Positions 41,391 through 50,137 of a stretch of 64,000 nt of DNA are shown here, in pieces. The position numbers and the translations under genes were made by a program. Source of the stretch: UBA5972 sp964567685 (GTDB taxonomy: Bacteria; Pseudomonadota; Alphaproteobacteria; Rhodobacterales; Rhodobacteraceae); NCBI GenBank assembly GCA_964567685.1, contig CAZMNO010000001.1, positions 1 through 64,000 on the forward strand, in the 5' to 3' direction. The notes beneath the pieces are model-generated. The model searched no databases. It worked only from the letters and a program-made list of their open reading frames with translations, and was not told the origin of the DNA. The stretch's first letter is position 1. Every line of letters begins with the position of its first letter.

Positions 41391-42229
41391 TGTGGGTTGT
41401 CGGATCCCTGCTGTTCTGGGTGTTTGCCTGGTGGCTCAACCTGTTTCTGGCAGAGAAGAAACCGTCGCGGATAACATCGTTCATCGTGCCGGCCTTATTT
41501 GGGGTCACGGTGTTGTTTATGTGGGAAGGTATGGTGAACGGGTTTGAGATCAATCCGGTCCTTCTTCCCGCCCCAAGTTCAATTGCTGCAACCTTCGCCA
41601 CCAGCCTTGATACGCTCTGGATTGATTTCGTTCAGACCTTCGTCAAAGGCGCGTTGTCGGGCTACATTATTGGCTGCGGGGCGGCGTTTCTGACGGCCGT
41701 GGCCGTAGACCGCTCGCCATTCTTGCAACGTGGATTGTTGCCGGTTGGCAATTTTGTTGCTGCCCTGCCAATCATTGGTATGGCCCCGATTCTGGTGATG
41801 TGGTTCGGATTTGACTGGCAGTCAAAAGCCGCCGTCGTCGTGGTGATGGTGTTCTTTCCGATGCTGGTCAACACGGTGCAGGGCCTTAGCGCAACGGACC
41901 ATATGCAGCGCGACCTGATGCAGACCTATGCGGCAAACTACTGGCAGGGTTTGCTGAAGCTGAGGCTGCCAGCAGCGATGCCGTTCATTTTCAACGGGCT
42001 TAAAATTACAACGACACTGGCGCTGATCGGCGCCATCGTGGCCGAGTTTTTCGGCTCGCCCATCAAGGGGATGGGGTTTCGGATTTCGACGGAAGTCGGA
42101 CGGCTTGCACTAGATATGGTGTGGGCCGAGATTGCGGTGGCGGCGCTTGCCGGTTCTGCATTTTACGGCTGTGTGGCGATGATCGAGAAGGCAGTGACCT
42201 TCTGGCATCCCTCGCAGAGAAGAGGCTGA
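41387..42229 (+). CDS. ABC transporter permease
   Basis: 280 aa, second permease of the same importer. LLPAPSSIAATFATS precedes the transmembrane domain, and the EAA loop is DLMQTYAANYWQGLLKLRLPAAMPFIFNGLK. Its ATG overlaps the first permease stop (ATGA). Two different permeases imply a heterodimeric channel. Confidence 0.93.
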   Translation: MMWVVGSLLFWVFAWWLNLFLAEKKPSRITSFIVPALFGVTVLFMWEGMVNGFEINPVLLPAPSSIAATFATSLDTLWIDFVQTFVKGALSGYIIGCGAAFLTAVAVDRSPFLQRGLLPVGNFVAALPIIGMAPILVMWFGFDWQSKAAVVVVMVFFPMLVNTVQGLSATDHMQRDLMQTYAANYWQGLLKLRLPAAMPFIFNGLKITTTLALIGAIVAEFFGSPIKGMGFRISTEVGRLALDMVWAEIAVAALAGSAFYGCVAMIEKAVTFWHPSQRRG

Positions 42230-42268
42230 GCAATCGGAATTAAACTTAACCAAACGGGAGAAAGAACA

Positions 42269-43258
42269 ATGAAAAGACTACTGACAACAATGCTGACAGG
42301 TGCGCTGGCGCTTGGGGCATCAATCGCTCAGGCGGCTGATGATGTGACCTTGCAGCTGAAATGGGTCACACAGGCCCAGTTTGCGGGCTACTACGTGGCT
42401 CTGGATCAGGGGTTTTACAGCGATGAGGGGCTGAACGTCACCATCAAACCGGGTGGCCCGGATATCGCGCCTGCGCAGGTGATTGCCGGTGGTGGTGCGG
42501 ATGTGGTGCTTGACTGGATGCCTTCGGCACTTGCCAGCCGCGAAAAAGGCCTCGCACTGGTCAATATCGCCCAGCCGTTCAAATCGTCGGGCATGATGCT
42601 GACCTGCCGCAAGGATGCGGGTGTCGCTTCACCGGCTGATTTTGCCGGCAAGACGCTGGGCGTCTGGTTTTATGGCAACGAATATCCGTTCCTGAGCTGG
42701 ATGAGCAAACTTGGCCTGGCAACCGACGGCTCTGACGGTGGTGTCACGGTTCTGAAACAGGGCTTCAATGTTGATCCGATCCTGCAGGGTCAGGCGGCTT
42801 GTGTGTCGACCATGACCTATAACGAATACTGGCAGATCATCGACGCGGGTCTCAGCCCGGATGATCTGGTTGTGTTCAAATACGAGGATCAGGGCGTCGC
42901 GACGCTGGAAGACGGCATGTATGTGCTGGAAGAAAACCTCAAAGACCCGGCGTTTGAAGACAAGATGGTGCGCTTTGTCCGTGCCTCCATGCGGGGCTGG
43001 AAATGGGCCGAGGAAAACCCGGATGCGGCTGCTATGATCGTTCTGGACAACGACGCGACCGGTGCGCAGACCGAAAAGCACCAGAAGCGCATGATGGGCG
43101 AAATTGCCAAGCTGACGGCAGGCTCAAACGGCGCGCTTGATCCGGCGGATTACCAGCGCACGGTTGACAGCCTGCTGGGCGGAGGTTCTGATCCGGTAAT
43201 CACCAAGGCGCCTGAGGGGGCCTGGACACATGCGATTACGGACAAGGCTCTGAACTAG
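42269..43258 (+). CDS. ABC substrate-binding protein, NMT1/THI5-like
   Basis: 329 aa periplasmic protein. Signal peptide MKRLLTTMLTGALALGASIAQA, then VTLQLKWVTQAQFAGYYVAL, the hallmark of NMT1/THI5-like proteins that bind pyrimidine precursors or related rings. VIAGGGADVVLDW and the following block form the binding cleft. Last gene of the importer, 39 nt after the permease with GGGAGAAAG. In this locus pyrimidines or their breakdown products are the likely ligands. Confidence 0.92.
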   Translation: MKRLLTTMLTGALALGASIAQAADDVTLQLKWVTQAQFAGYYVALDQGFYSDEGLNVTIKPGGPDIAPAQVIAGGGADVVLDWMPSALASREKGLALVNIAQPFKSSGMMLTCRKDAGVASPADFAGKTLGVWFYGNEYPFLSWMSKLGLATDGSDGGVTVLKQGFNVDPILQGQAACVSTMTYNEYWQIIDAGLSPDDLVVFKYEDQGVATLEDGMYVLEENLKDPAFEDKMVRFVRASMRGWKWAEENPDAAAMIVLDNDATGAQTEKHQKRMMGEIAKLTAGSNGALDPADYQRTVDSLLGGGSDPVITKAPEGAWTHAITDKALN

Positions 43259-43305
43259 GAAAACGATGTCATTGCGCGATTCGCGCGATGCATAGGAACA
43301 GACGG

Positions 43306-43326
43306 CGCCCGGAGGTTTTCCGGGCG
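43306..43326 (+). terminator. Hairpin after the importer operon
   Basis: CGCCCGGA/TCCGGGCG, 8-bp stem with a short loop, about 50 nt after the binding-protein gene. The U-tract is poor (TTGTCACG), so termination may be partial. Confidence 0.55.
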
Positions 43327-43336
43327 TTGTCACGTT

Positions 43337-44554
43337 TCACAGGGCAAAAAGTGGCCCGTGACCCCTGTAGTGCAATGCCTCCAGAATCATTGCATTGGTG
43401 TTGAGGTCGATTGCGGTGTTGCGGGTTCCGCCCTTCTCGTAGATGCCGGATTGCCATCCCGCGCCGGTCTCCGAACCGGAGACCGCATCCAGCAGTTTTT
43501 GTGCATAGGGTGACGGCAACAGGGCCTGCCAGCCAAATGCGGCTTTGGTTGCAAGGCAGCGCAGATGCGCGAGATCCTGACCTTCGGGTGAGCAGCTGGC
43601 AAAGGGTTGATCACCGGTGAGGATGCCCTGAATGGCCGCACCCGGGGGTTGGTCAAGCGTGATTTCGGTCAGTGCGGTCAGGTGGCCGGTCTGCTCAAAC
43701 CGGGTTTTCTGCGCGAGAAACAGGCTGGCGGCGATTTCGAGCATGTCCTGCCGCCAGCCAAATTCCATCGCCTCCAGATGAAAGGGATCTGATGTGATGA
43801 TGGGGGGCCAAAGCCCGCCCCTGCGTTTATCGCCTGGTAACAGCATGTCGCCATGTTGATGACCGCTAAGGATCGGGCGCAGATCAAGCGCGGTCTGAGC
43901 CGACAGGCCGACAAGGCAGGCGATGCGGGCGGCATATTGCTCGTAGCCGAGGTATTCGGCGGATTGATCTGAGCGATATCCACTCAAGGGTCTGAACCGA
44001 CCTGCCGCGATCAGATGATCAAGCGACCAGCGGTTAAGGATCATTGAGGCCTCTGGAGCCAGGTCTGGTGTGTGATGGGCCGTGATGACGAGCCCGGACA
44101 CCAGCCGCATGACCTGCCGGACCGGGGCAGTGCCGGGTTTGGAACTGGAGTGACTACTGGCGAGGGCCGGTTGCAGTGTTGCATGGTGATAGCCGTGGAC
44201 CGGGAGATGATGGCGGTTGAGCGGCAGGGCGGCGATTGTGCCAAGGCAGGTGGTCAGCCGTGCATGGGCGTCGCGTTTGCTGATCAGCCGCAGCCTGCTG
44301 GCGCAGGTAATGGCGATCAGGGTGGCACCCATTTCCCAGGGGCTGATCTGTGTGCCCTTGTCTGTTGCCGGGCAGAAGCCGCTGGCCCGGTTGGTATGTT
44401 GTTTGAAATAGGCCCAGGCGGTGCGGGCGAATGTTGTTTCCTCAGACGTTAGCGGGGATGTTTTGACGGCCCCCGCCAGAGCGGCCAGCGAGTCCACACT
44501 GTCAGGCGTTGCGCGGGTCTTGAGGTAACGTGGAGTGACAGCGAAGGCCTGCAT
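43337..44554 (-). CDS. DUF3131 domain protein
   Basis: 405 aa. The start of the domain, ARTAWAYFKQHTNRASGFCP, and ISPWEMGATLIAITCASRLR, followed late by GWQSGIYEKG and AIDLNTNAMILEALHYRGHG, are those of DUF3131, an (alpha/alpha)6-barrel glucoamylase-like fold also fused to cyclic-glucan synthases. No signal peptide, so a cytoplasmic glycoside-active or structural protein. Its 3' end converges on the importer operon. Substrate unknown. Confidence 0.78.
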   Translation of the reverse strand: MQAFAVTPRYLKTRATPDSVDSLAALAGAVKTSPLTSEETTFARTAWAYFKQHTNRASGFCPATDKGTQISPWEMGATLIAITCASRLRLISKRDAHARLTTCLGTIAALPLNRHHLPVHGYHHATLQPALASSHSSSKPGTAPVRQVMRLVSGLVITAHHTPDLAPEASMILNRWSLDHLIAAGRFRPLSGYRSDQSAEYLGYEQYAARIACLVGLSAQTALDLRPILSGHQHGDMLLPGDKRRGGLWPPIITSDPFHLEAMEFGWRQDMLEIAASLFLAQKTRFEQTGHLTALTEITLDQPPGAAIQGILTGDQPFASCSPEGQDLAHLRCLATKAAFGWQALLPSPYAQKLLDAVSGSETGAGWQSGIYEKGGTRNTAIDLNTNAMILEALHYRGHGPLFAL

Positions 44555-44670
44555 GTTGAACCGTCAGAAAGATGAATATTCCGGCGGTGACAGGGGCATT
44601 CACCCGCATCGTTCTGACAGCAATCCCGCGCTTCCGGGTTCAATTGGACGCTGAATAGGTGAAACGGCGG

Positions 44671-45030
44671 TTAAGGCAGATTGTCTAAATCGGTTGAATT
44701 GTCGGCGTTGGCAGGCAGTTCGTCATCAAGAAAGCGCTCAAAAGCGTCCAGATTGACCGCCTCGAACTGACCAAAGCTTTCCATCCAGATGGAGGCATCC
44801 TTCATAGCCGTGGGGTCTAGCTTGCACCATTTGACCCGGCCACGCTTTTCCTGACTGATCAGACCGGCGCGGGTGAGGATCGTCAGGTGCTTGGAGATGG
44901 CGGCCAGAGACATGTCAAAGGGTTCCGCGACATCGGTCACGGCCATGTCGTCTTCCAGCAGCATCGTCATAATGGCGCGGCGGGTCGGGTCGGCAAGGGC
45001 CGAGAAGGCAAGATCGAGGCGGCTGTCCAT
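44671..45030 (-). CDS. ArsR-family HTH regulator
   Basis: 119 aa. LDLAFSALADPTRRAIMTML and MSLAAISKHLTILTRAGLIS give the ArsR/SdpR fold; EKRGRVKWCKLDP is the wing. No metal-binding cysteine pair. A palindrome TCAACC-N4-GGTTGA lies 33 bp before its start and a second copy 108 bp beyond, so it likely represses itself. Unlike the pair at the left end of the window it has no SRPBCC partner next to it. Confidence 0.88.
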   Translation of the reverse strand: MDSRLDLAFSALADPTRRAIMTMLLEDDMAVTDVAEPFDMSLAAISKHLTILTRAGLISQEKRGRVKWCKLDPTAMKDASIWMESFGQFEAVNLDAFERFLDDELPANADNSTDLDNLP

Positions 45031-45063
45031 GGGCGCTTGCCTACCGGGTGAATTGGGGGAAGG

Positions 45064-45079
45064 TCAACCGTTTGGTTGA
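45064..45079. promoter_or_regulatory. Palindromic operator, proximal copy
   Basis: TCAACC-GTTT-GGTTGA. This palindrome type is common at ArsR/SdpR-like repressor genes. It lies just upstream of the ArsR gene. Confidence 0.7.
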
Positions 45080-45138
45080 GGATTTTGCTGCCATTTGCCT
45101 GCGCACTGCGTGGCACATCACGGAGCCTTCGGCGAGGA

Positions 45139-45163
45139 TATTTTGGAAAAGAAGAAGGGCGGG
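45139..45163 (+). repeat. REP-like GAGGATATTTT element
   Basis: GAGGATATTTTGGAAAAGAAGAAG, preceded by CCTTCGGC. Nearly the same tail as at 32490-32513. It lies between the two TCAACC palindromes. Confidence 0.6.
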
Positions 45164-45186
45164 TGGGGCTTTGATTGCGGGTATTG

Positions 45187-45202
45187 TCAACCGTTCGGTT
45201 GA
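45187..45202. promoter_or_regulatory. Palindromic operator, distal copy
   Basis: TCAACCG-TT-CGGTTGA is a perfect palindrome, the same motif as at 45064. It lies 125 bp before the atp promoter, so it could reach either direction. Confidence 0.7.
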
Positions 45203-45326
45203 ATAACGGGTTCTGGCGGAAAACCGGGTTCCTGGTGAGCGCGGGGTTTTGTGGCGGCTTGGCGCGGTTGTGATTTATTGCTTTATTTCAATGTGTTGGT
45301 GGAGGTTGGATGTGCGGTTTTCGGCG

Positions 45327-45355
45327 TTGACTCCTGTCTGTGCCGGTTCTAGGTT
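45327..45355 (+). promoter_or_regulatory. Sigma-70 promoter for the F0 operon
   Basis: TTGACT, 17-bp spacer, TAGGTT, 31 bp before atpI. Confidence 0.6.
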
Positions 45356-45385
45356 CCGCGCGACTGTCAAAGGGGGTCGATTTTG

Positions 45386-45715
45386 ATGCCGGATACGCCT
45401 GATCCAGAGGATCTGGCCGCACTTGAGGCCCGCATCGAAGCCGCGAAAGCGGCAAAGGATCCCGGACGACAGCACCATGATCACCATTCCGCGGCAGGGG
45501 CCGCGTGGCGGATGGTGATCGAGCTGGTGGTCGGAATGGGCATCGGTTTTGGTATCGGATACGGGCTTGATAGCCTGTTCGGGACGATCCCGATCTTTCT
45601 GATACTTTTCACATTGCTGGGTTTTGCCGCAGGGGTGCGCACGATGATGCGCTCGGCGGCTGAAATTCAGGCGCAGAATGCCAGGGCCGCCGAGGCGGAC
45701 AAGGCGAAAAAGTAA
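45386..45715 (+). CDS. atpI: ATP synthase accessory protein AtpI
   Basis: 109 aa with a charged N-terminus (DPEDLAALEARIEAAKAAK) and two membrane helices (VIELVVGMGIGFGIGYGLDS and IPIFLILFTLLGFAAGVRTM), the AtpI/AtpZ layout. It helps assemble the c-ring. AGGGGGT precedes ATG 45386. First gene of the F0 operon. Confidence 0.9.
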   Translation: MPDTPDPEDLAALEARIEAAKAAKDPGRQHHDHHSAAGAAWRMVIELVVGMGIGFGIGYGLDSLFGTIPIFLILFTLLGFAAGVRTMMRSAAEIQAQNARAAEADKAKK

Positions 45716-45750
45716 CGCCCCTGTGGGGCAGACAGACAGAGGGCGCGCGC

Positions 45751-46503
45751 ATGGCAGCCGAAGAAGCAGGAAGCGGTTTCAACATCCACCCGATGGATCA
45801 GTTCGTGATCAAGCCCCTTTTCGGGGACGGCCCGATCCTGTGGTACACGCCGACCAATGCAACGCTGTGGATGGGTATTGCCGTTCTGGCAGTGATCCTG
45901 CTTCTGGTCATGGGCACACGCGGCCGCGCCATGGTGCCCTCGCGCAGCCAGTCGATTGCCGAGGAAATCTACGGTTTCGTCCACAAGATGACCGAGGATA
46001 TCGCCGGTAAAGAGGGGTTGAAATACTTCCCCTATATCATGACCCTGTTCATGTTCATCGTGCTTTCCAACCTGCTCGGCCTGTTGCCGATGAGCTTTAC
46101 CACCACGTCCCATATCGCGGTCACCGCGACCATGGCGATGGCGGTCTTCCTGACTGTGACGGTGATCGGATTCGTCAAGAACGGCATGAAGTTCCTGTCG
46201 CTGTTCTGGATTTCAAGCGCGCCCTTGCCGCTCAGACCGATCCTCGCACTCATTGAGATCATTTCCTACTTCGTGCGCCCCGTCAGCCATTCCATCCGTC
46301 TGGCAGGCAACATGATGGCCGGTCACGCAGTTATCAAAGTTTTCGCGGGTTTCGCAGGCGCTCTGGGCGTCGGAGCGGTTGCCCCGATTGTGGCCATCAT
46401 GGCGGTTTACGGGCTTGAGCTGCTCGTCACCGTCATTCAGGCCTATGTGTTCACCATTCTGACGGTTGTGTATCTGAACGATGCGCTGCATCCGGCACAC
46501 TAA
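45751..46503 (+). CDS. atpB: F0 ATP synthase subunit a
   Basis: 250 aa, typical. FNIHPMDQFVIKPLFGD at the start; SNLLGLLPMSFTTTSHIAVT and the channel helix PVSHSIRLAGNMMAGHAVIK, which carries the essential arginine (SIRLAGN). Forms the proton half-channels against the c-ring. Part of the F0 operon atpI-B-E-F'-F. Confidence 0.98.
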   Translation: MAAEEAGSGFNIHPMDQFVIKPLFGDGPILWYTPTNATLWMGIAVLAVILLLVMGTRGRAMVPSRSQSIAEEIYGFVHKMTEDIAGKEGLKYFPYIMTLFMFIVLSNLLGLLPMSFTTTSHIAVTATMAMAVFLTVTVIGFVKNGMKFLSLFWISSAPLPLRPILALIEIISYFVRPVSHSIRLAGNMMAGHAVIKVFAGFAGALGVGAVAPIVAIMAVYGLELLVTVIQAYVFTILTVVYLNDALHPAH

Positions 46504-46549
46504 GTCAGAATACAAAATTCCAGCCATTCACATCTAAAGGAGAAATCAA

Positions 46550-46792
46550 ATGGCAGTAGAAGGCGATCTGGTACAAATGGGCGCACTTATCGGTGCTGGT
46601 CTTGCATGTACAGGCATGGGCGGCGCGGCCGTTGGTGTGGGCCACGTTGTAGGTAACTACCTGTCGGGCGCTCTGCGCAACCCGTCGGCAGCTGGTGGCC
46701 AGACAGCAACCATGTTCATCGGTATTGCGTTCTCGGAAGCGCTGGGGATCTTCTCGTTCCTCGTGGCACTTCTGCTGATGTACGCACAATAA
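46550..46792 (+). CDS. atpE: F0 ATP synthase subunit c
   Basis: 80 aa hairpin protein. Glycine-rich helix 1 (IGAGLACTGMGGAAVGVG), the polar loop RNP at 43-45, and the proton-carrying glutamate in helix 2 (IAFSEALGIF, E63). No sodium-binding signature (Q..ES/T) is evident. TAAAGGAGAAATC lies before the ATG, a strong ribosome site that suits its high stoichiometry. Confidence 0.98.
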   Translation: MAVEGDLVQMGALIGAGLACTGMGGAAVGVGHVVGNYLSGALRNPSAAGGQTATMFIGIAFSEALGIFSFLVALLLMYAQ

Positions 46793-46863
46793 GTTAGCTT
46801 CAGCTTTCGATGGGCGGTCCGCCTGATCGGGCCGCCGGGAAATGATTGCTAACGGAGGGTGCG

Positions 46864-47400
46864 ATGGCATCTGAATCAACAAGCGGTGCAGCCCCGGAAC
46901 ATTACGAGGGTATGCCGCAGCTGAACTTCGAGTGGTTCCCCAATCAGATTTTCTGGCTGGTGGTGACCCTGATCGTGGTTTACCTGATCCTTTCCAAAGT
47001 GGCCCTGCCACGGATTGCCAGCGTCCTGTCGGAACGTGCCAATGCCATATCCAATGATCTGGAACAGGCGGACGCACTGAAGCAGAAAGCGGTTGAGGCG
47101 GAAGAGGCTTACAACAAGGCGCTGTCTGATGCCCGGGCCGAGGCCGGACGGATCGTGGCCGAAGCCAGGGCGGATATCCAGAAGGATCTGGATGTTGCCA
47201 TTGAAAAAGCCGATGCCGAGATTGCCGCGAAGGCCGCGGAATCAGAGGCTGCGATTGCCGAGATCCGCAAAGGCGCTTTGAAGAGTGTCGAGGTTGTGGC
47301 CAAGGATACGGCTGGCGAGATCATCAAGACGATCATGCCGGGAACCGGCGACGCCAAAGCGGTGACTGCTGCCGTCAAATCGCGCTTGAAAGGGGCTTGA
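46864..47400 (+). CDS. F0 ATP synthase subunit b'
   Basis: 178 aa. Membrane segment PNQIFWLVVTLIVVYLILSK near the N-terminus, then a long coiled coil rich in Ala/Glu/Lys (AEARADIQKDLDVAIEKADA). The presence of both b' and b is typical for alphaproteobacteria. GGAGG lies before ATG 46864, so I prefer it to the upstream TTG. atpF follows after 3 nt; the two form the heterodimeric stalk. Confidence 0.93.
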   Translation: MASESTSGAAPEHYEGMPQLNFEWFPNQIFWLVVTLIVVYLILSKVALPRIASVLSERANAISNDLEQADALKQKAVEAEEAYNKALSDARAEAGRIVAEARADIQKDLDVAIEKADAEIAAKAAESEAAIAEIRKGALKSVEVVAKDTAGEIIKTIMPGTGDAKAVTAAVKSRLKGA

Positions 47401-47403
47401 ACG

Positions 47404-47970
47404 ATGAAAATTCTGAACCCTTTCTCAATTGCGTTTCTGACCCTGACGGCATCACCGGCATTTGCTGCCAGCGGTCCGTTCTTTTCGCTCAACAACACCA
47501 ACTTCGTGGTCCTGATCGCGTTCGTTCTGTTTGTCGCGGTGCTGATCTATCTGAAGGTTCCCGGGCTTGTCGGCGGTTTGCTTGACAATCGTGCTGACAA
47601 TATCCGCAAGGAACTGGATGAGGCACGGTCGCTGCGTGAAGAGGCCCAGACAATTCTGGCGTCTTATGAGCGTAAGCAAAAGGAAGTGGCCGAACACGCT
47701 GTTCATATCGTCGAGCATGCCAAGGAAGAGGCGGCCAATGCGGCAGTGCAGGCCAAGGAAGACCTGAGAGCCTCGATCAGGCGGCGGTTGCAGGCGGCCG
47801 AGGATCAGATTGCGTCGGCAGAGGCCGCTGCGGTCAAGGAAGTGCGCGATTCCGCTGTCAATGTTGCCATTGCGGCGGCAGGTGATGTGATTGCCAAGTC
47901 AATGACAGCCAAGGATGGCGGTGCGTTGATTGATGCGGCCATCGCGGATGTGAAGAAAAAGCTGCATTGA
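47404..47970 (+). CDS. atpF: F0 ATP synthase subunit b
   Basis: 188 aa. A short signal-like start precedes SLNNTNFVVLIAFVLFVAVL, the membrane anchor; YLKVPGLVGGLLDNRADNIRKELDEA begins the coiled-coil stalk. Partner of the b' subunit encoded upstream. Last gene before a strong terminator; F1 genes are not in the window. Confidence 0.96.
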   Translation: MKILNPFSIAFLTLTASPAFAASGPFFSLNNTNFVVLIAFVLFVAVLIYLKVPGLVGGLLDNRADNIRKELDEARSLREEAQTILASYERKQKEVAEHAVHIVEHAKEEAANAAVQAKEDLRASIRRRLQAAEDQIASAEAAAVKEVRDSAVNVAIAAAGDVIAKSMTAKDGGALIDAAIADVKKKLH

Positions 47971-48000
47971 ACCTGCCTGTCAGGCGGCGCCAGAGATAGA

Positions 48001-48033
48001 AAAGCCCGGCTTTTTGGCCGGGCTTTTTGTTTT
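48001..48033 (+). terminator. Rho-independent terminator after atpF
   Basis: AAAGCCCGGC-TTTTTG-GCCGGGCTTTTT followed by GTTTTT. Strong stem and T-run ending the F0 operon. Confidence 0.93.
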
Positions 48034-48067
48034 TCTCAACCCCGGATGAGCCGGGTTCTCATTCGGT

Positions 48068-48382
48068 TTAATCGTATCTGTACCGATAGCGGTACTGATA
48101 AACCACGACCGGAGCGCTGTAGCCAAAGCGGTAGGCATAAGCGCGGGCGCGGCTGAGTTGAGTTTGCGGGTGGTCCACGAGGTATCCCGGATTGCCCTGA
48201 TAGACTTGCGCACCGTAATAGGCGCCTTGAGTGTGGGTATTATGACCCGTTGAACTATGAAGGGGTGGCAAAGGTGGGCCCCCGTTCCAATAGTCCGGAT
48301 AAGCGGGTCGACCATAAGTTTGTGCACTGGCAGCAGACACGGTTAACGCGGCGGCGAATACGCCGACTACAAGATTTTTCAT
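48068..48382 (-). CDS. Small secreted Tyr/Pro-rich protein
   Basis: 104 aa. Signal peptide MKNLVVGVFAAALTVSAASA, then QTYGRPAYPDYWNGGPPLPP and a Tyr/Arg C-terminus (VVYQYRYRYRYD). No known domain. I start at ATG 48382 where the signal peptide begins. It converges on the F0 operon. Confidence 0.65.
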   Translation of the reverse strand: MKNLVVGVFAAALTVSAASAQTYGRPAYPDYWNGGPPLPPLHSSTGHNTHTQGAYYGAQVYQGNPGYLVDHPQTQLSRARAYAYRFGYSAPVVVYQYRYRYRYD

Positions 48383-48638
48383 AAGCGCCCCCAAGTGTAA
48401 ATCTATTAACAATCAGTGGCATAGCGGTTGGATTGAGTCAAAAAATCGCGTGAATGGATGCGGGAATAGAAATAGTCCAACCGCCATGTTGCGATTGTTG
48501 AAGCCTTAGCAACAATATCGGGTTGGGGCGGAGAAAATCAGTCAAGAGTCCGGGTATTTTGAACGTCCAGGTATTCCGGATGATTCGTCGTGTTGCTCGG
48601 TAAGATCGGAACTCTGGTAGCTCGAAAGTAATCCGGGC

Positions 48639-49406
48639 CTATCGCGCCATTTCCTGCTCAAGACGCAGGCGGGCCGTCTCTTCATTCTTCTCAGCGCGCT
48701 TCTGATCGCGCATGGCTGATTCGATGTAAGCAAGATGCGCTTCAACTGCAGCTTGTGCGGTCTCCGGATCGCGGGACTGGAGCGCGTCGTTTATCCGGCG
48801 GTGCTGATCCAGCAGGGCATCGCGGGTGGTGCGCTGCTGAAACATCACCTGACGGTTATAGAACACGCCAGCGCGCAGCATCTGAAACATCGAGCGCATC
48901 ATGTGAAGCATGATGACGTTATGTGAGGCTTCAATGATTGCGAGGTGAAATTCAGCATCCAGACGCGCCTCTTCCCCGGCACTGCTTTGGGCACCTGCTG
49001 CCTGCATCTTTTCAAATATGTGGTTGATGGTGCCAAGGTCAGTATCACTGGCCATGCGTGCGGCGCGGGCGGCGGCAAGCCCCTCAAGCTCTCGGCGAAA
49101 GGACAGATAGTCAAACAGTGCTTCGTCATGGGTGGAAAACAGCCGGATCAAGGGCTCGGAAAAGGCGGATCCCAGAACCTCGGCGACATAGACGCCGGAG
49201 CCGGGGCGGGTGGCCAGCAGATCGCGGTTCTCCAACTCGGCCAGCGCGTCGCGCAGGGAGGGGCGGGAAACGCCCAGACGCTCGGCCAGATCGCGTTCCG
49301 AAGGCAAGCGCTCGCCGGGTCTCAGAATGCCGCGCAGGATCAGGGTTTCAATCTGGCGGATTACCGAATGTGACAGTTTTTCGGCCTCAACTTTGCAAAA
49401 CGGCAT
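48639..49406 (-). CDS. GntR-family regulator, FadR subfamily
   Basis: 255 aa. N-terminal winged helix: LRPGERLPSERDLAERLGVSRPSLRDAL, then GSGVYVAEVL. The C-terminal FCD domain contains the metal-binding His pattern (LDAEFHLAIIEASHN and YIESAM). Resembles PdhR/LldR/GlcC-type regulators of carboxylate metabolism. The effector is unknown. A palindrome ACTGGT-N11-ACCAGT lies just upstream. No catabolic gene is adjacent. Confidence 0.88.
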   Translation of the reverse strand: MPFCKVEAEKLSHSVIRQIETLILRGILRPGERLPSERDLAERLGVSRPSLRDALAELENRDLLATRPGSGVYVAEVLGSAFSEPLIRLFSTHDEALFDYLSFRRELEGLAAARAARMASDTDLGTINHIFEKMQAAGAQSSAGEEARLDAEFHLAIIEASHNVIMLHMMRSMFQMLRAGVFYNRQVMFQQRTTRDALLDQHRRINDALQSRDPETAQAAVEAHLAYIESAMRDQKRAEKNEETARLRLEQEMAR

Positions 49407-49422
49407 CTGGCACCTTTTGGAA

Positions 49423-49445
49423 ACTGGTAAGATTATATGACCAGT
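49423..49445. promoter_or_regulatory. Putative GntR operator
   Basis: ACTGGT-N11-ACCAGT, perfect 6-bp arms, ends 17 bp before the GntR start. The TGGT..ACCA cores fit FadR-subfamily sites. Confidence 0.6.
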
Positions 49446-49471
49446 CAATCCAGAGCGCAACGGCGTCCGGG

Positions 49472-50026
49472 TCAGGAGGCCGGGGTGATGATGATCTCAA
49501 TCCGGTTGTTCAGTGCGCGTCCCGCTTCGTTAAGGTTGGTTGCTTTCGGATCGCTTTCGCCACGGCCAATAGCACTCAGGCGACTGGCAGCGACGCCATA
49601 GCTGACAAGACCGGCACGCACGCTTTCCGCCCTCTCGGCTGACAATTGCTGGTTCATGCTGGCCGCGCCGGAATTGTCGGTGTGACCGACAACAGCCAGT
49701 GCAGAAGCCGGGAATTCGTTCATTGCGGAGGCAATCGCAGAGAGGTCCGATTGCAGTGTGTTCAACAAGGCCACGCTGCCGGGTGCAAAGGCGAGTGCTC
49801 CGGGAAGGGTGATCACCAGTTCCGTTTCGGTTTTTTCAAGAGTGAATTCGGGATTTGTCAAAACGGCTCTCAGGGCCTGTTCCATCCGGTCGATTTCAGG
49901 AGCGTTCGGATCGTCAAGGGCAGTTGCAGGACCTGTATCTGTCGGACGCGGACCATCCGCGTTAAGGCAGGCAGAAAGGGAGATTGCCAGGGTGGTAAAC
50001 AACAGGATACGGAGAATAGGTGTCAT
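49472..50026 (-). CDS. OmpA-family lipoprotein
   Basis: 184 aa. Lipoprotein signal with lipobox LSAC (ILLFTTLAISLSAC). The OmpA-C peptidoglycan-binding domain shows VVGHTDNSGAASMNQQLSAE, then SAIGRGESDPKATN and NNRIEI. It anchors the envelope to peptidoglycan. The start is ATG 50026, where the signal peptide begins. Confidence 0.88.
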   Translation of the reverse strand: MTPILRILLFTTLAISLSACLNADGPRPTDTGPATALDDPNAPEIDRMEQALRAVLTNPEFTLEKTETELVITLPGALAFAPGSVALLNTLQSDLSAIASAMNEFPASALAVVGHTDNSGAASMNQQLSAERAESVRAGLVSYGVAASRLSAIGRGESDPKATNLNEAGRALNNRIEIIITPAS

Positions 50027-50137
50027 ATCGGGGCCTTGCCAGCAAAAAACCTTAGAGCATCGCTGCCCAAACATAGCAAGGTTTGTCTGCAAGCGCATCT
50101 CTCAGGGAGAGGTCACGCGATATTTCGCCGCTTTGCC

